Source of the DNA: Epiperipatus broadwayi
Lineage: Eukaryota > Onychophora > Udeonychophora > Euonychophora > Peripatidae
NCBI GenBank assembly: GCA_028023455.1
Contig: JAQFVV010006200.1
Coordinates: 9,164,521 to 9,228,520, forward strand
DNA: 64,000 nucleotides
Reading direction: 5' to 3'
Part shown: in pieces, positions 46,059-58,860 of the stretch
How the letters are laid out: each line of letters opens with the position of its first letter
Position numbering within the stretch: position 1 is the first letter of the stretch
Translations under genes and position numbers: made by a program
Notes under the pieces: model-generated
Databases searched by the model: none
Told to the model about the DNA's origin: nothing
The model's input: only the letters and a program-made list of their open reading frames with translations

Positions 46059-46640
46059 CTAACCATTTTTATAAGAGCTGAAATTTATGACATTCATATT
46101 TTTCTGTTTAAGGGTTTGCATCCTTTCCTTGCCTTCATAATTTGGTCTAGTGCTGTCAAATACTCTCAGTAGCTGGGCCATTTTCCTTTCAGTATCTATC
46201 AGCATCTGTTTCCTACTGTCAATATTAACATTCTTTATTTCTAACTTTGCCCTATCTTTCTTGGTTTTTAGCTCTGTCATTTCTATTTTTTTCTAAATTA
46301 TTCATATCTGTTCTCATATTTTCTATTATCTTCTCATTTTTCTCTTGTACTATTTCTGTTTCCTCTTCCTGTTTATTTTGAATTATTTCTATTTTATTTT
46401 CTACCTGTTTTATATTTTCATTAACTTCTAGCATGATTCCCTGGATCTGCTGTTCTATTTTTTTCTGAGCATTTCTGCCTAGTTTCTCAACTTTTTCTCT
46501 AGCTCCTTGGCAATTTGTTCCTGACTTTCCATAATTTTCTTTAACAAACTGATTGTCACTTTACTTTATTGGTGACTTCCTATTCTTGTTAAGTACTTCT
46601 AATTCTTTATTTATAGCCTTCATTTTTGATTTGGTTCATG
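46059..46640 (-). pseudogene. Coiled-coil Gag-like remnant
   Basis: Minus-strand frames give KAINKELEVLNKNRKSPIK (about 46570-46625). They continue with MLEVNENIKQVENKIEIIQN, KQEEETEIVQEKNEKIIENM and NNLEKNRNDRA (46252-46434), then MTELKTKKDRAKLEI and MLIDTERKMAQLLRVFDST (46059-46280) after a frameshift. Heptad-like Leu/Ile spacing and high Lys/Glu/Asn content indicate a long coiled coil, the usual N-terminal part of invertebrate LTR-element Gag. Capsid and zinc-knuckle parts are not seen. Confidence 0.5.
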
Positions 46641-47067
46641 TGCAATGGTTTAATTTTATTACTTTATTATTTCTTTAATGATTCTATACAACTTTTCTTT
46701 ATTTTTTATAATTTAATTCAAATGGAGTGTCTGACTAACCTCAAAACCCCTACAGTCCTTTCTATATTCCCACCTAACTCTATCAAAAAGCCTTAATAAC
46801 AAACCTCTCTATCTCTCTGGCCACATTTTCTCCTCTCTCCTTTTTATTTACATTTCACACATATATAATTACATCTTTTCTCTTTTCTTTTATATTCTTT
46901 TTATTATATTATGTTTATTATGGTGTATTTCTTCCTTCACACTGCTCCCCGATTTTATCTTTTATTATTATGCAACTTATGTGTGTATTTGAAACTTGGT
47001 TTGGAACAATAGTTTTCAATTATGCTGGGCCAATTATGGCACATTGGCCCCAATGCTCAGCACAATT

Positions 47068-48755
47068 TGTAATGATCATTGGCATTTAACTATTATTTTT
47101 TATTAATGAAGACACAGCAGAAGATATTTTGATTAATGATGCTTATTCATGAATTAGAATTATTATGAGTGGCTGATTATTTGTTAACTACATATCATTA
47201 TCAACATATTGTATTGTTAACATTTTGACCTCTCACATTATATATTATTTAACCACTATGGACATTATTATTATTTCTTCTCATATTTATTCAATGCCTC
47301 CTGCACCAGATTACACATTCAAGCAGGATCGAATATCATTTATAGATTAACCATCAATGATGCCTATGGCAGATTGAGACTACAAGAATTTATAGCACTG
47401 ACCATTTTTCCTGACTATAGCACCACTCCATACTACTGGAATAACACCCAAAATCCAAGGCACTTTACTTGTTTTGAGAACAAGTCTTCTGGTGCCATCC
47501 AGCCATATAAGTTGTATATAACTAGCATGCCTGGATGACAGGCCAATGAACATAGAGCTTGAAATTTATCCAGACTAACTCAAACATATTGAACAGGGAA
47601 CCCAGTTACTAATACATGGAAATATTTATAATCTTAACTCCTGGTGATGCAGTTAAGAGAGAGTATTGACCATGTTATATTTAAATAAACACTTTAATCA
47701 CACACACACAATTAAATAAATATTTAGTACAAACAAAGAAAACAAAGAAAATAAATAAGTATACAATAATTATCAATAATTCAATAACATTAATTGTTCA
47801 TTTTATAGTTCATTTCTTTTAAGAATGTTTAGACACTTAATTTAGGACTGAAAATGTTATATTTACCTAGGTTTTTCATTACAGTGAGATGATGTCATCT
47901 TTTGGCAGTTGACACATTTTCTTTAGTTCTGATTTTCCACATATCTGGTCATTCAGTTTCCAACAATGACTTTCTTGGTTCTTTCTATGCTTCTGGCAGA
48001 CAATGTGAGAGAGTATGTGGCTGCATCTATACTGTTTGAGGCATTGATCACAGGCAAGAGAAGTTGATGGAACTGAGGACCAGGGGCATAAAATCTAGAC
48101 AACCACTCCTAACGTTCTTTAGCAATACATGTTGGTACCTTTATGGCATTTATATTTAGATTTTCCACAGCAATCACTGACCTCTGAGGATCTTGCTAAC
48201 TATGCTCTCACCAAATTGGAATAATTATCATAATCATACTAATCAATAATAATAATAATCTAACAATGGACAAGCTGCCACTTTTATATTCACCTCTCCC
48301 ATTGTCTATTTTTAAGCATATTTTTAATTTGGTTTTTAATTGAATTTACATTTATCTAATTTTTCTTAGATTCATTTACTATCTTATCGACCAAGAATCT
48401 TTCCAAAACTTAAGTACCAATGAGATAGTTTACAAGATTTCTGTCACTAATTAATTTTATTGAAAATTTTATTTTAAGATCTTTTACATTTATTTATTTT
48501 TTCACATTATAACATGTCCTTTTTTCAATTATAAAAGGAAGAGAGCTGGCTTTAAATCTTTATCTAATAGGATTCTCTTTCCCCACTCTCATTCTTAATA
48601 AAAACAATATATTTTCAAAAAAATGATGCAATATTTCTTTTTTATTAATTTCATTTTTAAAATCTACTATTAAGCTATTTTTTTGCTTTCTCTTTTTCTT
48701 CATAATTTATTTTTTAAAATTATTAAACATATGTAATGCAAATATATGTTTTACA
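47068..48755 (-). repeat. L2 LTR, right copy
   Basis: Same order and orientation as the left copy, with scattered substitutions and small indels, which suggests an old insertion. Confidence 0.7.
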
Positions 48756-50365
48756 ACATGTATTGTAATGGAAGGTGGGTAGATTAGCTTTTAATAGTGT
48801 ATGAGTTTAAATGAAATCAAGAGATAAATCTTCTATTCTTGTAGATAGCACTGTGCATATATTCATATTTAATGGCCACTCTTTCATTATACTATGAAAC
48901 AGGATAGCTTTTATCCACATATATTAAGCATGAGATGAAATAATACAGGAGATAATAAGAACAAAACAAAATTTTATTAATAATATTAATCAAACTATAA
49001 AACAATGTAAAATAATAAATAATATATATAAGCATGTAGTATGAGTATTGAAATCCCTTCCTTAAAAATCTTAGAATCCTTCATTTTATGGAACTTAAAA
49101 AATAGATATAATTAAAATTTCTTTAATTTAAAACTATGCTTCTTTTAATCTTTTAATAAGGAAATAGAAAATTGTTTAAATGAATTATGGCTAGACATCT
49201 CTATTCATCATTATCCTGTAAGGCAATTACTTGAGTAATGATATCATATTTGATTTTAAATTTGTATCATAATCATTTCTTATAAACATTTGTATTTCAT
49301 ACATACTATGCATTTTTTTGTTATAAGGTGGTTAACTATGAACTAGGATGAAACTCTTATCTAATACTCTTAATTAATACTAATTATAAGGTTAATCATT
49401 TTTAAATTTTCACATATAAAGAAAACATCCACTATCCTTTATAATGTTTACTTATATCATGCTACATTAAATTCTAATGATTTCAAACTAACCACATCTC
49501 TATAACATGATAATTAAAGAATTACACTGTCTGCACCCAACCTTCATATAAAATCTAAAATAACTATGATTCTATTTATTTAAACTGTGAATAGAACAGT
49601 CACTATTACATCAAACAAGTGTGATTTTTTGCACTTCAGCATGTTATATGGTATCTAAAATAATAATATACATCTATTTGAACTTATACTAGAGTTTTAT
49701 TCCTCTTACATTTGTTAATATAAATGTTATCATATGTTTTCTGATTAAAAATTAACAAAGCATGACATATAAATATATTTCTAATTTAAAATGACCAGTA
49801 TGATGGTAGACATATATTTTTATTATCAGAATAATATTGATAATATAAAGTCTTTTAATATATGTTTGCCCATTTGATATTTATTATAGCATAGAATTTT
49901 ATTATATATTTTCAAGTGCATCTATTACATTTATGATTACTATATATCCTTAGAATATAAATAAATCATCCTATCAATAAATATCCTTATGTTCATAAAT
50001 TATCATTTATATTAAAACTTAGGTATATATTCATAAATGTGGGTGTTAATTAATTAACATATATTTTAGATCTTATTTTGAAAATATTATTATAAGAATT
50101 AAACTTTTTTTTAAATAGACAAACAATATAAATAATCAAAATATCCATTTCAAAAAATTATACAACAGATTCATAATAAAAATGTAATATTAAAAATATC
50201 GTATACATTTTTAGCAAGATCTTGTGCTAGCAAGATAAAATATAAAAAATTAAATTCTAGTATTATTTATCATGAATCCATTTCTTTTTCTCATCAAGTG
50301 TCGATAATCTGTTAGTTGTATTAGTGAAACTTGTAAATAATCTAAATAAATTAGCATATATTAAG
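48756..50365. other. No gene seen
   Basis: 1.6 kb of AT-rich sequence without supported features. Confidence 0.45.
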
Positions 50366-52520
50366 TGTAACGGGATATATATATATACATTACATTTAAA
50401 TTTTAGTATTTAAATTTTTTTTTGTAAATATCTAATACTGAATTAAAAGCACAGACATTCAAAATGCACAAATAATGAATTATTAATTTATTAATAAGTT
50501 TCATTTAAATATTGAAATAAAATAAGTTTAAAATTTTTTTAGAATAGAAGCAAAGATTCTAATCTTAAGTAAATATAATAAAAAACCTTTTAATCTTAAA
50601 AATAAAATTACAAACAGGTCCTTAGGGCAAAATGACCATTAAAAAAATTACTACGAAATAGATAAGAGTTGAGAGATAGAAACAAGACTTGTTTTTCCTG
50701 CCTAGGAGATATATGGAAAAATCTACTTAGCCACAAACTCAATGAAATACATATAAGAAATATGTCAGATGGATCCGGCATTCCTAGACAAGATACTTCA
50801 GGATTATAAAAGGAAAAATTCAAATGAAATAATTAATTAGAAGATTAGAATTTAGAATTCGTTTTGTCATTGCTGAAAAGTAAAAAAATTTAAAAAGTTA
50901 TTGTCGCTGTTACCAAAAATGTAATCTGTTTAATCGCGCTTTCCTTGGTTCGGCCGGCCAAAGGCAGCCTCCATCTCCATGGATCCCAGGATCGAACCAC
51001 TGGAACCATCTTCATAAAGTGTCATAAGTCTTCATAAATCGTCATCGTCCACAAGAAATGGCCCTTGCGTAAATTCAGATCGTCATCACAAAGGAATGAG
51101 CCCAGAGAAAGGAAAGTATAAATTATAAAGGATAAAAATGAACTATAAACTCTCTTTAATTTAAAATCTCCAAACTTTATTTTTCTTTAAATATGAACTA
51201 TAGATTTTTTCCTCCTGATCAAATCTGAACTTTATTTTATAAACTTTGCAATTTTAAAAGTCTTATCTAAAGTTTAAACGTAATCTTTTTAAAATATGTA
51301 TTATATTTTTTTATTTATGCTTAGTATAAGGTCTGTTTGTAATAGGGTAGAAGTTTGCGATGGCAAACATAAATTTAAAGATAAAAGCTAATACGTATCA
51401 TTATTTGTGCATTATTAGATTTTAAAAATAGGTCAAATATATTATTTGATGTAAAAACAAGTTGAAGGCAATGCATGATTTTAAAATAAGTTAAATACCC
51501 TAAACTAAATATTTTTTTTTTGTAATGAATTAAATTAGTAAATTGACTTAAATATAAGTAGGTGTAGATGGCCGCTTAGACTCGTTTGAGTATATGTTAG
51601 TTTAAAGGGGTTTTGATTTTGGACTATTTGTTTCATAGTTGTGTCAATGCTGGTGGAGGGATATATGGATGTTTATATCAATGTAATGTGAAGTGTGTTA
51701 GCATACAGGGCAATGTGCCCAACTGAATGCATGACCCCAAAGATGTAGTTATGGTGTTGAAATGGACGTGGAGTACTTCCCACGACATTGACCTCTTTCA
51801 GCTCTATGGATTGGGACTTTAAGTTGGCAAGATAGACTGCTCTCCCATCCATACGTAGCATTTTCTCTTTATTATTTTATATGCATGATTCCTTTGCCAG
51901 ACTGATGCACATTCCTGTACTGGACGAAGGTCATGTTCTTCAAATAATATCATGCTGTCAGACACACATTCCTGTCAGCATGGTTTTATGTTAACATGTT
52001 CACATTGCATTGGTTGTGGATATATATCGGGAAGCGAGCGTTGGTGTGTCTGCGGACTTTTAGCCTGGAATCAAATGATTTGAAAATCTTTTAAGTGTGT
52101 CATCTAGGTGGACTATCTATGCTCAACATTCTAAGATTAAAAATTAAAGTTAAAAGTAATAATAATAATAATGAAACATAAAGCTTTTTTTTTTTTTATA
52201 GTAATTATTTTTCAAGTTTGTTTGTTGTCATCTATATATATGTGAATAAAATCTTTTGTGTTATTAGTACTGGCAGTGATCTAGTTTTTTTTTTTTTTAA
52301 TTTTCATTAAAAATATATTTAATAAATGTTTTAAACCTCTGCATCTCCATGAGCTAGTGGCATGGGCTGATGGTCGGAATAATAATATAAAATAAAATTG
52401 GATCTTTAACTTACGTATCTGCCTGCTATATAAATTTTCCAGGTTCCAATAGCCTGGTGGTGCCCTGTATGGCAGATACGGTAAGACTCAAACTTCCAAC
52501 CTTTTACCCTGACCATTATA
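50366..52520 (+). mobile_element. ~2.15-kb solo-LTR-like element G2
   Basis: Begins TGTAACGGGATATATATA and ends TGACCATTATA. It shares blocks with G1 read in reverse: GATTATAAAAGGAAAAA (50800), TTTGTTTCATAGTTGTGTCA (51630), ACATTCCTGTACTGGACGAA (51909), AACTTACGTATCTGCCTGCT and ATATAAATTTTCCAGG (52411-52442). The TATA-like element lies in the same relative position as in G1. A GC-rich stretch at 50930-51080 (GGTTCGGCCGGCC; CATGGATCCCAGGATCG) is unique to this copy. Confidence 0.55.
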
Positions 52521-54057
52521 TAAGAAAGTCCAGAACATTTAATATATATATATTGTAGAGTGCCCTAATAAGGAATAATTTATTTATGTGAATGCAGTGG
52601 TGATTGCAATAAATAAAATATCTTTATTTACAACTTTCTAAATATATGTATATCATATCCACACACACAGCATATTATTACAAATAGTTCAATTTTAACT
52701 ATATGCGGTTCACATTTTAATAATCCATTACTTTCTAGAACTTTCATATCATCATTTACCTCTTTCAAATAAATTTGGTGTTCTTGTTGCTTAATTAACT
52801 TTTCTTCTGAACCATCCTATAGTCTTCTTAAATTCTCTTTGTAAACCCACTAAAAAAATTTCTTCTATATTTCTTAAATTAATGGCTTTAGAGTTCCATA
52901 TTATACAACAGGGTACTTGAATACTGATCTGCTAATATGTTAATCTATAAATTTGTATTATTAAAGAAAACACTAAAAAGTTAATTTAATGCAATAATGA
53001 TGATGATAATTCACACTGTCAATCAACCTAAGTGTCTGAAAATATGAATAGTACCCTTAGCCTTGGCTAAAATAGATTAACTCTATGTTCAATCTTGGCC
53101 CTTTAAATTCAGGCAATAAGAAATGAACATAACTGGTAAAATGTTAATCATGATTGAGATAATGTATAGATGCCTTATAATTATTATCATCAGTTTTTAT
53201 TTTATAGAAACAATACCTGTTACACATGGGCACTATATCTTTAAGGAAAATTGTTTGGTTATTACACACAGAATCTAAGCACACACATATATATTACAAA
53301 TCCCAGTTTCTAAACCCATCAGTAGAACGATGAAATTACAATTATCATCAATATAATGAAGATCTTAGATTAAAGAGAATAAAGAAGTAAGAAAAATAAA
53401 ATAAAAACAATAATAAAAACAATAATGCATGCATGAAATAGTTATTTATGATTTATTTTATGAAGAGATAAAAATATTATGGCAATACTAAATTAAGAAT
53501 GGTGGTGATGATAAGAAAATCTTTCCAAGAACAAAGTATAATTTTAATCACTGACTTTGACAAGATCAGCTTAATTCTTAAAATATTTAAATTATTAGAA
53601 TTATAATAACTCTGTAATAGGAATGATATTCCAAATTCAAATATATTTTAGCAAAGAAAACAATTTAGGCATATAATATTTAAACAAAAGAACAATGCAA
53701 ATATTATTGATATAATTTATGTAAGAAATATTCTGAAAGAAATGTAATTATAAAATAAATAAGAGGAAACAAAAAGCTCTTATCTTACTTCAAGATTTAA
53801 ACTAATATAATTTTATATGTACTTTTGATAAATAAGAAGACTTGTATTTAAGATGAAATTTGTTTGTAAAAAAGTTCTTCTCTTCTTGCTTTAAATTTCT
53901 ATTAGTGGTACTTTTTCTTCCAGTATTTAATTTCTTCACAGAAGCTTAATATAGTTTCTAGTTTAAATGGAGATGATTTTTGTAGAATTCTCTGAAGTTT
54001 TTAATTAATTCCAAAACAGACAACAATTATATTCCCTGTATAAACTTCCATTCATAT
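52521..54057. other. No confirmed gene; coding-like trace at 52690-52910
   Basis: On the minus strand FLVGLQREFKKTI and, after a one-base shift, DGSEEKLIKQQEHQIYLKEV and NDDMKVLESNGLLKCEPH form a protein-like stretch without stops of about 75 codons. The FLVGLQREFKK part resembles retrotransposon Gag. Family not identified. Confidence 0.3.
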
Positions 54058-54067
54058 GTTCATTTAA

Positions 54068-54466
54068 AACAGGCAAAACTTTCTATATGTATTGTCACTC
54101 AGTGCAAGCCAGAGTAATCAATGGATGTCAGAAGGCTGTGCATAAAATCCCCATCTAGTGCCTACTCATCCAATATCCTGTCTAGTTTCTGTTTGTGGCC
54201 TTCGTCAGTGAGGAGCCTTGGATCTGAGAACACTGCACCTAGAGCAACCCTCCAGCAGCCACCTTTTATCTCTACTTAATTACAAAACTATGAGACTTAA
54301 ATTGAAAATGCTATAATATTTTCAATACAAGCTCATTAGCTTATATAGTCATATAGGTCTGAACTCAGTGATTACTCTGACTTGCACAGAGTGGCAATAT
54401 GTTTAGAGAGTTTTGTCTGTTTTAATAACAGTTAAGAGCAAGCATAAGAAATGGTGATCATGTGAA
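54068..54466. mobile_element. Family A element, copy A7
   Basis: Flanked by GTTCATTTAA (54058-54067 and 54467-54476). Minus-strand orientation with the outer motif at the right end. It contains a mutated hammerhead at 54168-54223 (minus): CTGACGA and GAAACTAG are kept, but the cleavage triplet is GAC and stem I is disrupted. About 100 bp of body are deleted before the right terminus. Confidence 0.85.
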
Positions 54467-54476
54467 GTTCATTTAA

Positions 54477-55571
54477 CCAAATAACAATTATTTTATAAAA
54501 AATTAGCAGCCTTTAGACAACTTACACAATGACTCCTAATTATGTAGAAGCATTAAAGCAATGATCCAAATAGTTTTTCTAGAAAATCATTTTGGTAATA
54601 CCAACAGTAATTGGCACTGACCAGTACTGGCTTAAAGTTTGGCTATGAACTTTTTTAGAAATTCTCCAATATTCTGCTAAATATTCAATTTCAAATCTCT
54701 AATTTCAACTGCTTAATATTAAATGAGACATTGTTGTTGGGCTTTGTGAAGCTAGAAGAAAAAAGGAAAAAAACAATTATTTGATGACATGTTTCTTTCT
54801 ATAAAGATATGAATGTTGGAAGTGAAATGGAAAAAGATTTGTTATGAAACAATATTTTGAAGATTGATGGTATAACAGACACAATAGCAGGATTAATTTT
54901 TCAATTTAATGGAAAATATAAATGTAGATAATTTAAGTTTATGACTCAATAAATTCTCATTATGATTAAGAAATAGAAATTTTATGAAGATGTAAAGAGT
55001 GCACTTGATCAAATCCAATACTAGATCTAAATATCACGAGAGGCTTAAATAATGGAATTGAAAAATGATTAAAATATGAAAGTTCTGTGGATAAATTTTA
55101 ATTAACAGATCAATTTGACCTGCACCATGATATCTTTTTTTTTTTTAAAAAAAAATCTATTTCCTCCTTTAAACTCATGAATCAACTAAATAACAAATTA
55201 ATTTCTAGCAATACAGTTGAAATAACTATTTAGTGATCCATGGGTATAGTTAAAAATTCTTTTCTAATATAAGGATTTTCATATTCTTTCTTTAATCATT
55301 GTTCTTTTTGAAATGAATGTATTCTTTCTCAAGTCATGATGATGGAATTCCAATGATAATATTCTCCCTTGAAAAAACTGATGAGATTTTAATTTTGCAT
55401 TATTGGAATATATCTCTATGTCATTCGGTAATGATCATAAGCAGAGCATAGTATGATGAAGAATGGCAAATCTCTGTTTACTAAAGTTCTTTGATAAACC
55501 AGGAATTAAGTATTTAACATTAAAAATTTTAAAGAAAAAACAGGAATTGTATATTTGTGTAAACATATGAA
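54477..55571. other. No gene seen
   Basis: AT-rich, with an 8 T / 12 A mirror at about 55136-55156. No supported ORF. Confidence 0.4.
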
Positions 55572-55584
55572 CCCCCCCCCCCCC
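55572..55584. repeat. C13 homopolymer
   Basis: Thirteen consecutive C, rare in this AT-rich window. Confidence 0.95.
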
Positions 55585-55599
55585 AGCAAACTGAAAATC

Positions 55600-56690
55600 T
55601 GATTGGACCAGAAATTAATGCATATGTTAACTCTATTTCAAGCTGCTTGAATTCTCTAGTGCATAAAAATGAATAATACAGTATTCATAGCATCATAACT
55701 TTTGACTATAAAATGCTTCAAGACATATGCAGTGTATACTCAATTTCATTCTCTAATGAATTATTAAGAATAACACATATCTGTTTTCTACATCATTTTC
55801 TGCAACTTTGCTTCATACAGATTTCTGATTTTCTCATGTTTCAATTATCTTTAGAAAAACGTTTCAAAATCCAGGTACTACATATTTTTTTGATTTTCTT
55901 TTCATCTTCAATGAAAAATGCATTCTCTGCATGCTGTTTGATAATTTTATAATAACTTTCAGAAAGGTTCTGGATTTTTTTATAAAATGAACAGTTGTAA
56001 GTGACTGACATAGGATACTTTAATGAATACCAGTCACATTAAATATACATAGTTTTTATTTGAATTTAATATCCTTTTTTAATTATTATTTATCAAATTT
56101 GCATTTTTTTGTCTGTTTACACATTAATTTATACTTTGTGACAGGCAAAAGTACTTTTATAAGGATTGGACTATACTTCACAAAGTTCAGACAGATAGGT
56201 GTAAATTGTTTACTCAGTGAATTTCCATGGTTAAAGCAATTCCATACCTGCTTCACTTGGTTTACCCAATCTCTATGATTGGTACTGTCATAGACATGTT
56301 TGCATGGGTTAGATTAGAAATTTCTTATTGATGTTAAAATGTGCTTCAAGTCCCATTTTCTTGATCTATCTTTCTCATTTAGACGATACTAATGGGATAC
56401 CATGGTTTAAAAAAATAATACTAGGGTTTTATAATAATCTACCAAATAATGACAATATTTCTTATGGTTGCTTTTCATATGGGAAATGTTTCACCTTTTT
56501 AAATGGAAGTAATTGTCCATAGTAATCGATGCCCAATATGTCATTAGGTTGATTTGGAATTATTAGATATAATGATTCAAAATATAAATAATTTAATGAC
56601 TTAGTTCTCACATATAAATCACAATTTCTTAACATAGACATTATATTTGCATATATCTGGGGATAATAAAACAAATGATGCAATATTTAT
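55600..56690 (-). pseudogene. Gypsy-like integrase remnant
   Basis: Minus strand from 56683: YPQIYANIMSMLRNCDLYVR, TKSLNYLYFESLYLIIPNQP, NDILGIDYYGQLLPFKK. This matches the end of the integrase zinc domain and start of the catalytic core of Ty3/Gypsy elements (YxxSCDxCQRxKxPN...RPNDxxxxDxxGPLP; the Asp of GIDYYG is the first catalytic Asp). Further down, WVNQVKQVWNCFNHGNSLSK and FTPICLNF (about 56200-56270) resemble the WxxxLxxxxxxxNxxxHxSTGxTPxxLxxG segment. The middle is scrambled by frameshifts. No LTRs were found nearby. Confidence 0.6.
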
Positions 56691-56843
56691 TCCCATTTTA
56701 TATAATCAGTGAAAATTCAAGATTGATTTCCTTTGCATGACTTTTGGACAACAATCATCCAGATATCTTCATGTTTCTTTGGTTGATACATTAAAACATT
56801 CTCTCCAACACAATTTCAGTGTTATATCGTGTCTATTTTTGCA

Positions 56844-56936
56844 GGTCTTCTCGTGACTTGATAAGGCATTCTCTAGATTTAAGATAAAGTTGGTCTTCTT
56901 ATGATTTGATAAGGCATTCTCTAGATTTAAGATAGT
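56844..56936 (+). repeat. ~47-bp tandem duplication
   Basis: GACTTGATAAGGCATTCTCT plus AGATTTAAGATA occurs twice back to back, at 56851 and 56898, with a few differences. Confidence 0.85.
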
Positions 56937-57085
56937 TTTTATATTCTTATTCTTGTCTCTGAAGTGTTGATAACCTGTTATGATTCTTTAATCTATAAAA
57001 TTACCCAACTTTCTGGTTTATGGTCAAGATATATATATATATATATATATACAGCAGATAAATGGATATGCTCATGTATTTGCTA

Positions 57086-57212
57086 TTAAAACAGGCAAAA
57101 CTCACTATATGTATTTTACTCTATCTTGCTGTGTGTGGCAATACATATAGTGAGTTTTGCCTGTTTTAAAACAGTTATACACAAGCATAAGAAGTGGTGG
57201 TCATGTGATGTT
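57086..57212. mobile_element. Family A element, copy A8, minimal hairpin
   Basis: Flanked by TATTTGCTA (57077-57085 and 57213-57221). A perfect 28-bp inverted repeat (AAAACAGGCAAAACTCACTA...) encloses only 23 bases, with the outer motif GTTATACACAAGCATAAGAA to CATGTGATG at the right end. No ribozyme. Confidence 0.88.
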
Positions 57213-57221
57213 TATTTGCTA

Positions 57222-58092
57222 ATATTTGCTTTAGTCATGCTATGCCGTATTGAAAGTCTGTCTTAGCAAAACAATAAATACTGTTTTATACCAAAATTTA
57301 TTACTGCAATAGTTGATAATTGTCTACATACTTTTATATAATTTAATTATACATATTATACATTTTAGACATAAATGTTGTTTTATATGCTGTACTGAAT
57401 TATGACTCAGAATGTTGGTTACAACATCCTCAGACCCATACACAATAATGCTCAAAATTAAATTCTTGAGAAAAAAGAAAACTATAAAGAATTAGATAAC
57501 TAATATTCAAATAGTTGTAATTCAAAAATTTTAGACTCTTAGGTTAATGATTTTTGAATTTAACAGATAGAATTTTCATATAGCCTAAATTATAACTACA
57601 GCTTTTTTTTTTCTATAATAGTATAATTTATTCCGGGTCTCTTAATGTCCTGCTAATAAAATAAGAGGCTCCTTGTTTGATTTGATTACCAATCCATAAG
57701 TACTGTAGACCATTTAAACATAAAATAGTTTGTCAAAATAAGAATACGGCATTCTTCAAAAAACTATTTTTGATAAACTTTAAATATTGATCATGCTTGG
57801 GTGATAAATATTATTGTTTAGATCAAGCCTGAAATTTAATGTTTACATAAATATGTTCATTAAAATCCAATAGAGATGTACATTTTCTATATATTACTCT
57901 TATTTATAATTAAATATTAATTTATGCTACTGTAAAGGCTAGTATATATATATGATTAATTAGAATAGATATGTAGTAAAACCCATAAATAAGTTCATAT
58001 ATATTTCAAATTTGTTACAAAATCTGTTATATGACATCTTGCAAAGTTGTATAGATTTTTTTTCTAAATCAATTTTTCCTCCTTGAAATATT
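57222..58092. other. No gene seen
   Basis: AT-rich sequence without supported features. Confidence 0.4.
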
Positions 58093-58372
58093 TCAACAAC
58101 ATCACATGATAATTGTTATTAAACAAGGATGTGATGTGATGTACTGTGGCTTCTCCTTAAATGAAGTCAAGAATATCTCAGCAATTATGCCCAGATGATT
58201 CTGTTAGCCACCTTATTTTCCATTCCCCACTCTAAGTTTTCCCATGTTCTGCTCCATCCCATTTCCACAACATAATCTTTGTCAACTCAATGGCCTTTAT
58301 ATCTAAATCCCCCTTATCTTTTCCCAAACCCAGCATAAAAACCTGCAGTATTCAAGGTCAAGGTATACATAT

Positions 58373-58660
58373 GTAATGTATAATGAATATGTAAGATAAT
58401 AATAATAATTGTATAATAATAAGAGTATGTAAAATAAGAATAGTAATTGTATAATAATAAGAGTACAATAATGTAGAATAAAACTGATAACTGTAATGTA
58501 TAATGAATATGTAAAATAAGAAGTAATAATTGTATAATAAAAAGAGTATGTAAAATAAGAATAATAATTGTATAATAATAAGAGTACAATAATAAATGTA
58601 GAATAAAAGTAATAACTGTAAAATATAATGAATATGTAAAATAAGAATAACTGTATAGCA
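58373..58660 (+). repeat. Minisatellite, ~120-125-bp period
   Basis: GTAATGTATAATGAATATGT starts units at 58373, 58493 and (as GTAAAATATAATG) 58618. Within each unit TTGTATAATAATAAGAGTA is itself duplicated. The 115-codon minus ORF over it is the repeat read in one frame. Confidence 0.85.
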
Positions 58661-58852
58661 ATTATGTATAACGATTGTGTAAAATTACAATGTTGTTAAA
58701 TCATAGAAAGCCCAGCTGACCTTATAGGGTCAGAAAACTGTGTAAAATACCATATATGGTGAGAAATGTAAAAACACTGCGTGTATGTGAAAACGTATGT
58801 GAAAACACCATATATGGTTAGGAATGTAAAAGACTCCAGAAGTCTTGAGGCG

Positions 58853-58860
58853 TATATAAA
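58853..58860 (+). promoter_or_regulatory. TATA box of the 58343-59096 insertion
   Basis: GCGTATATAAACCTCC, a strong TATA context. A start would be expected near 58885 (GTTCTGAGTATTA). Confidence 0.45.

Noticed and set aside
50980-51005. tRNA-like B box GGTTCGATCC (minus strand) as a SINE
   Set aside because: No A box upstream, no tail and no second copy in the window.
58314-58661. 115-codon minus-strand ORF
   Set aside because: It is one reading frame of the TAATA-rich minisatellite.
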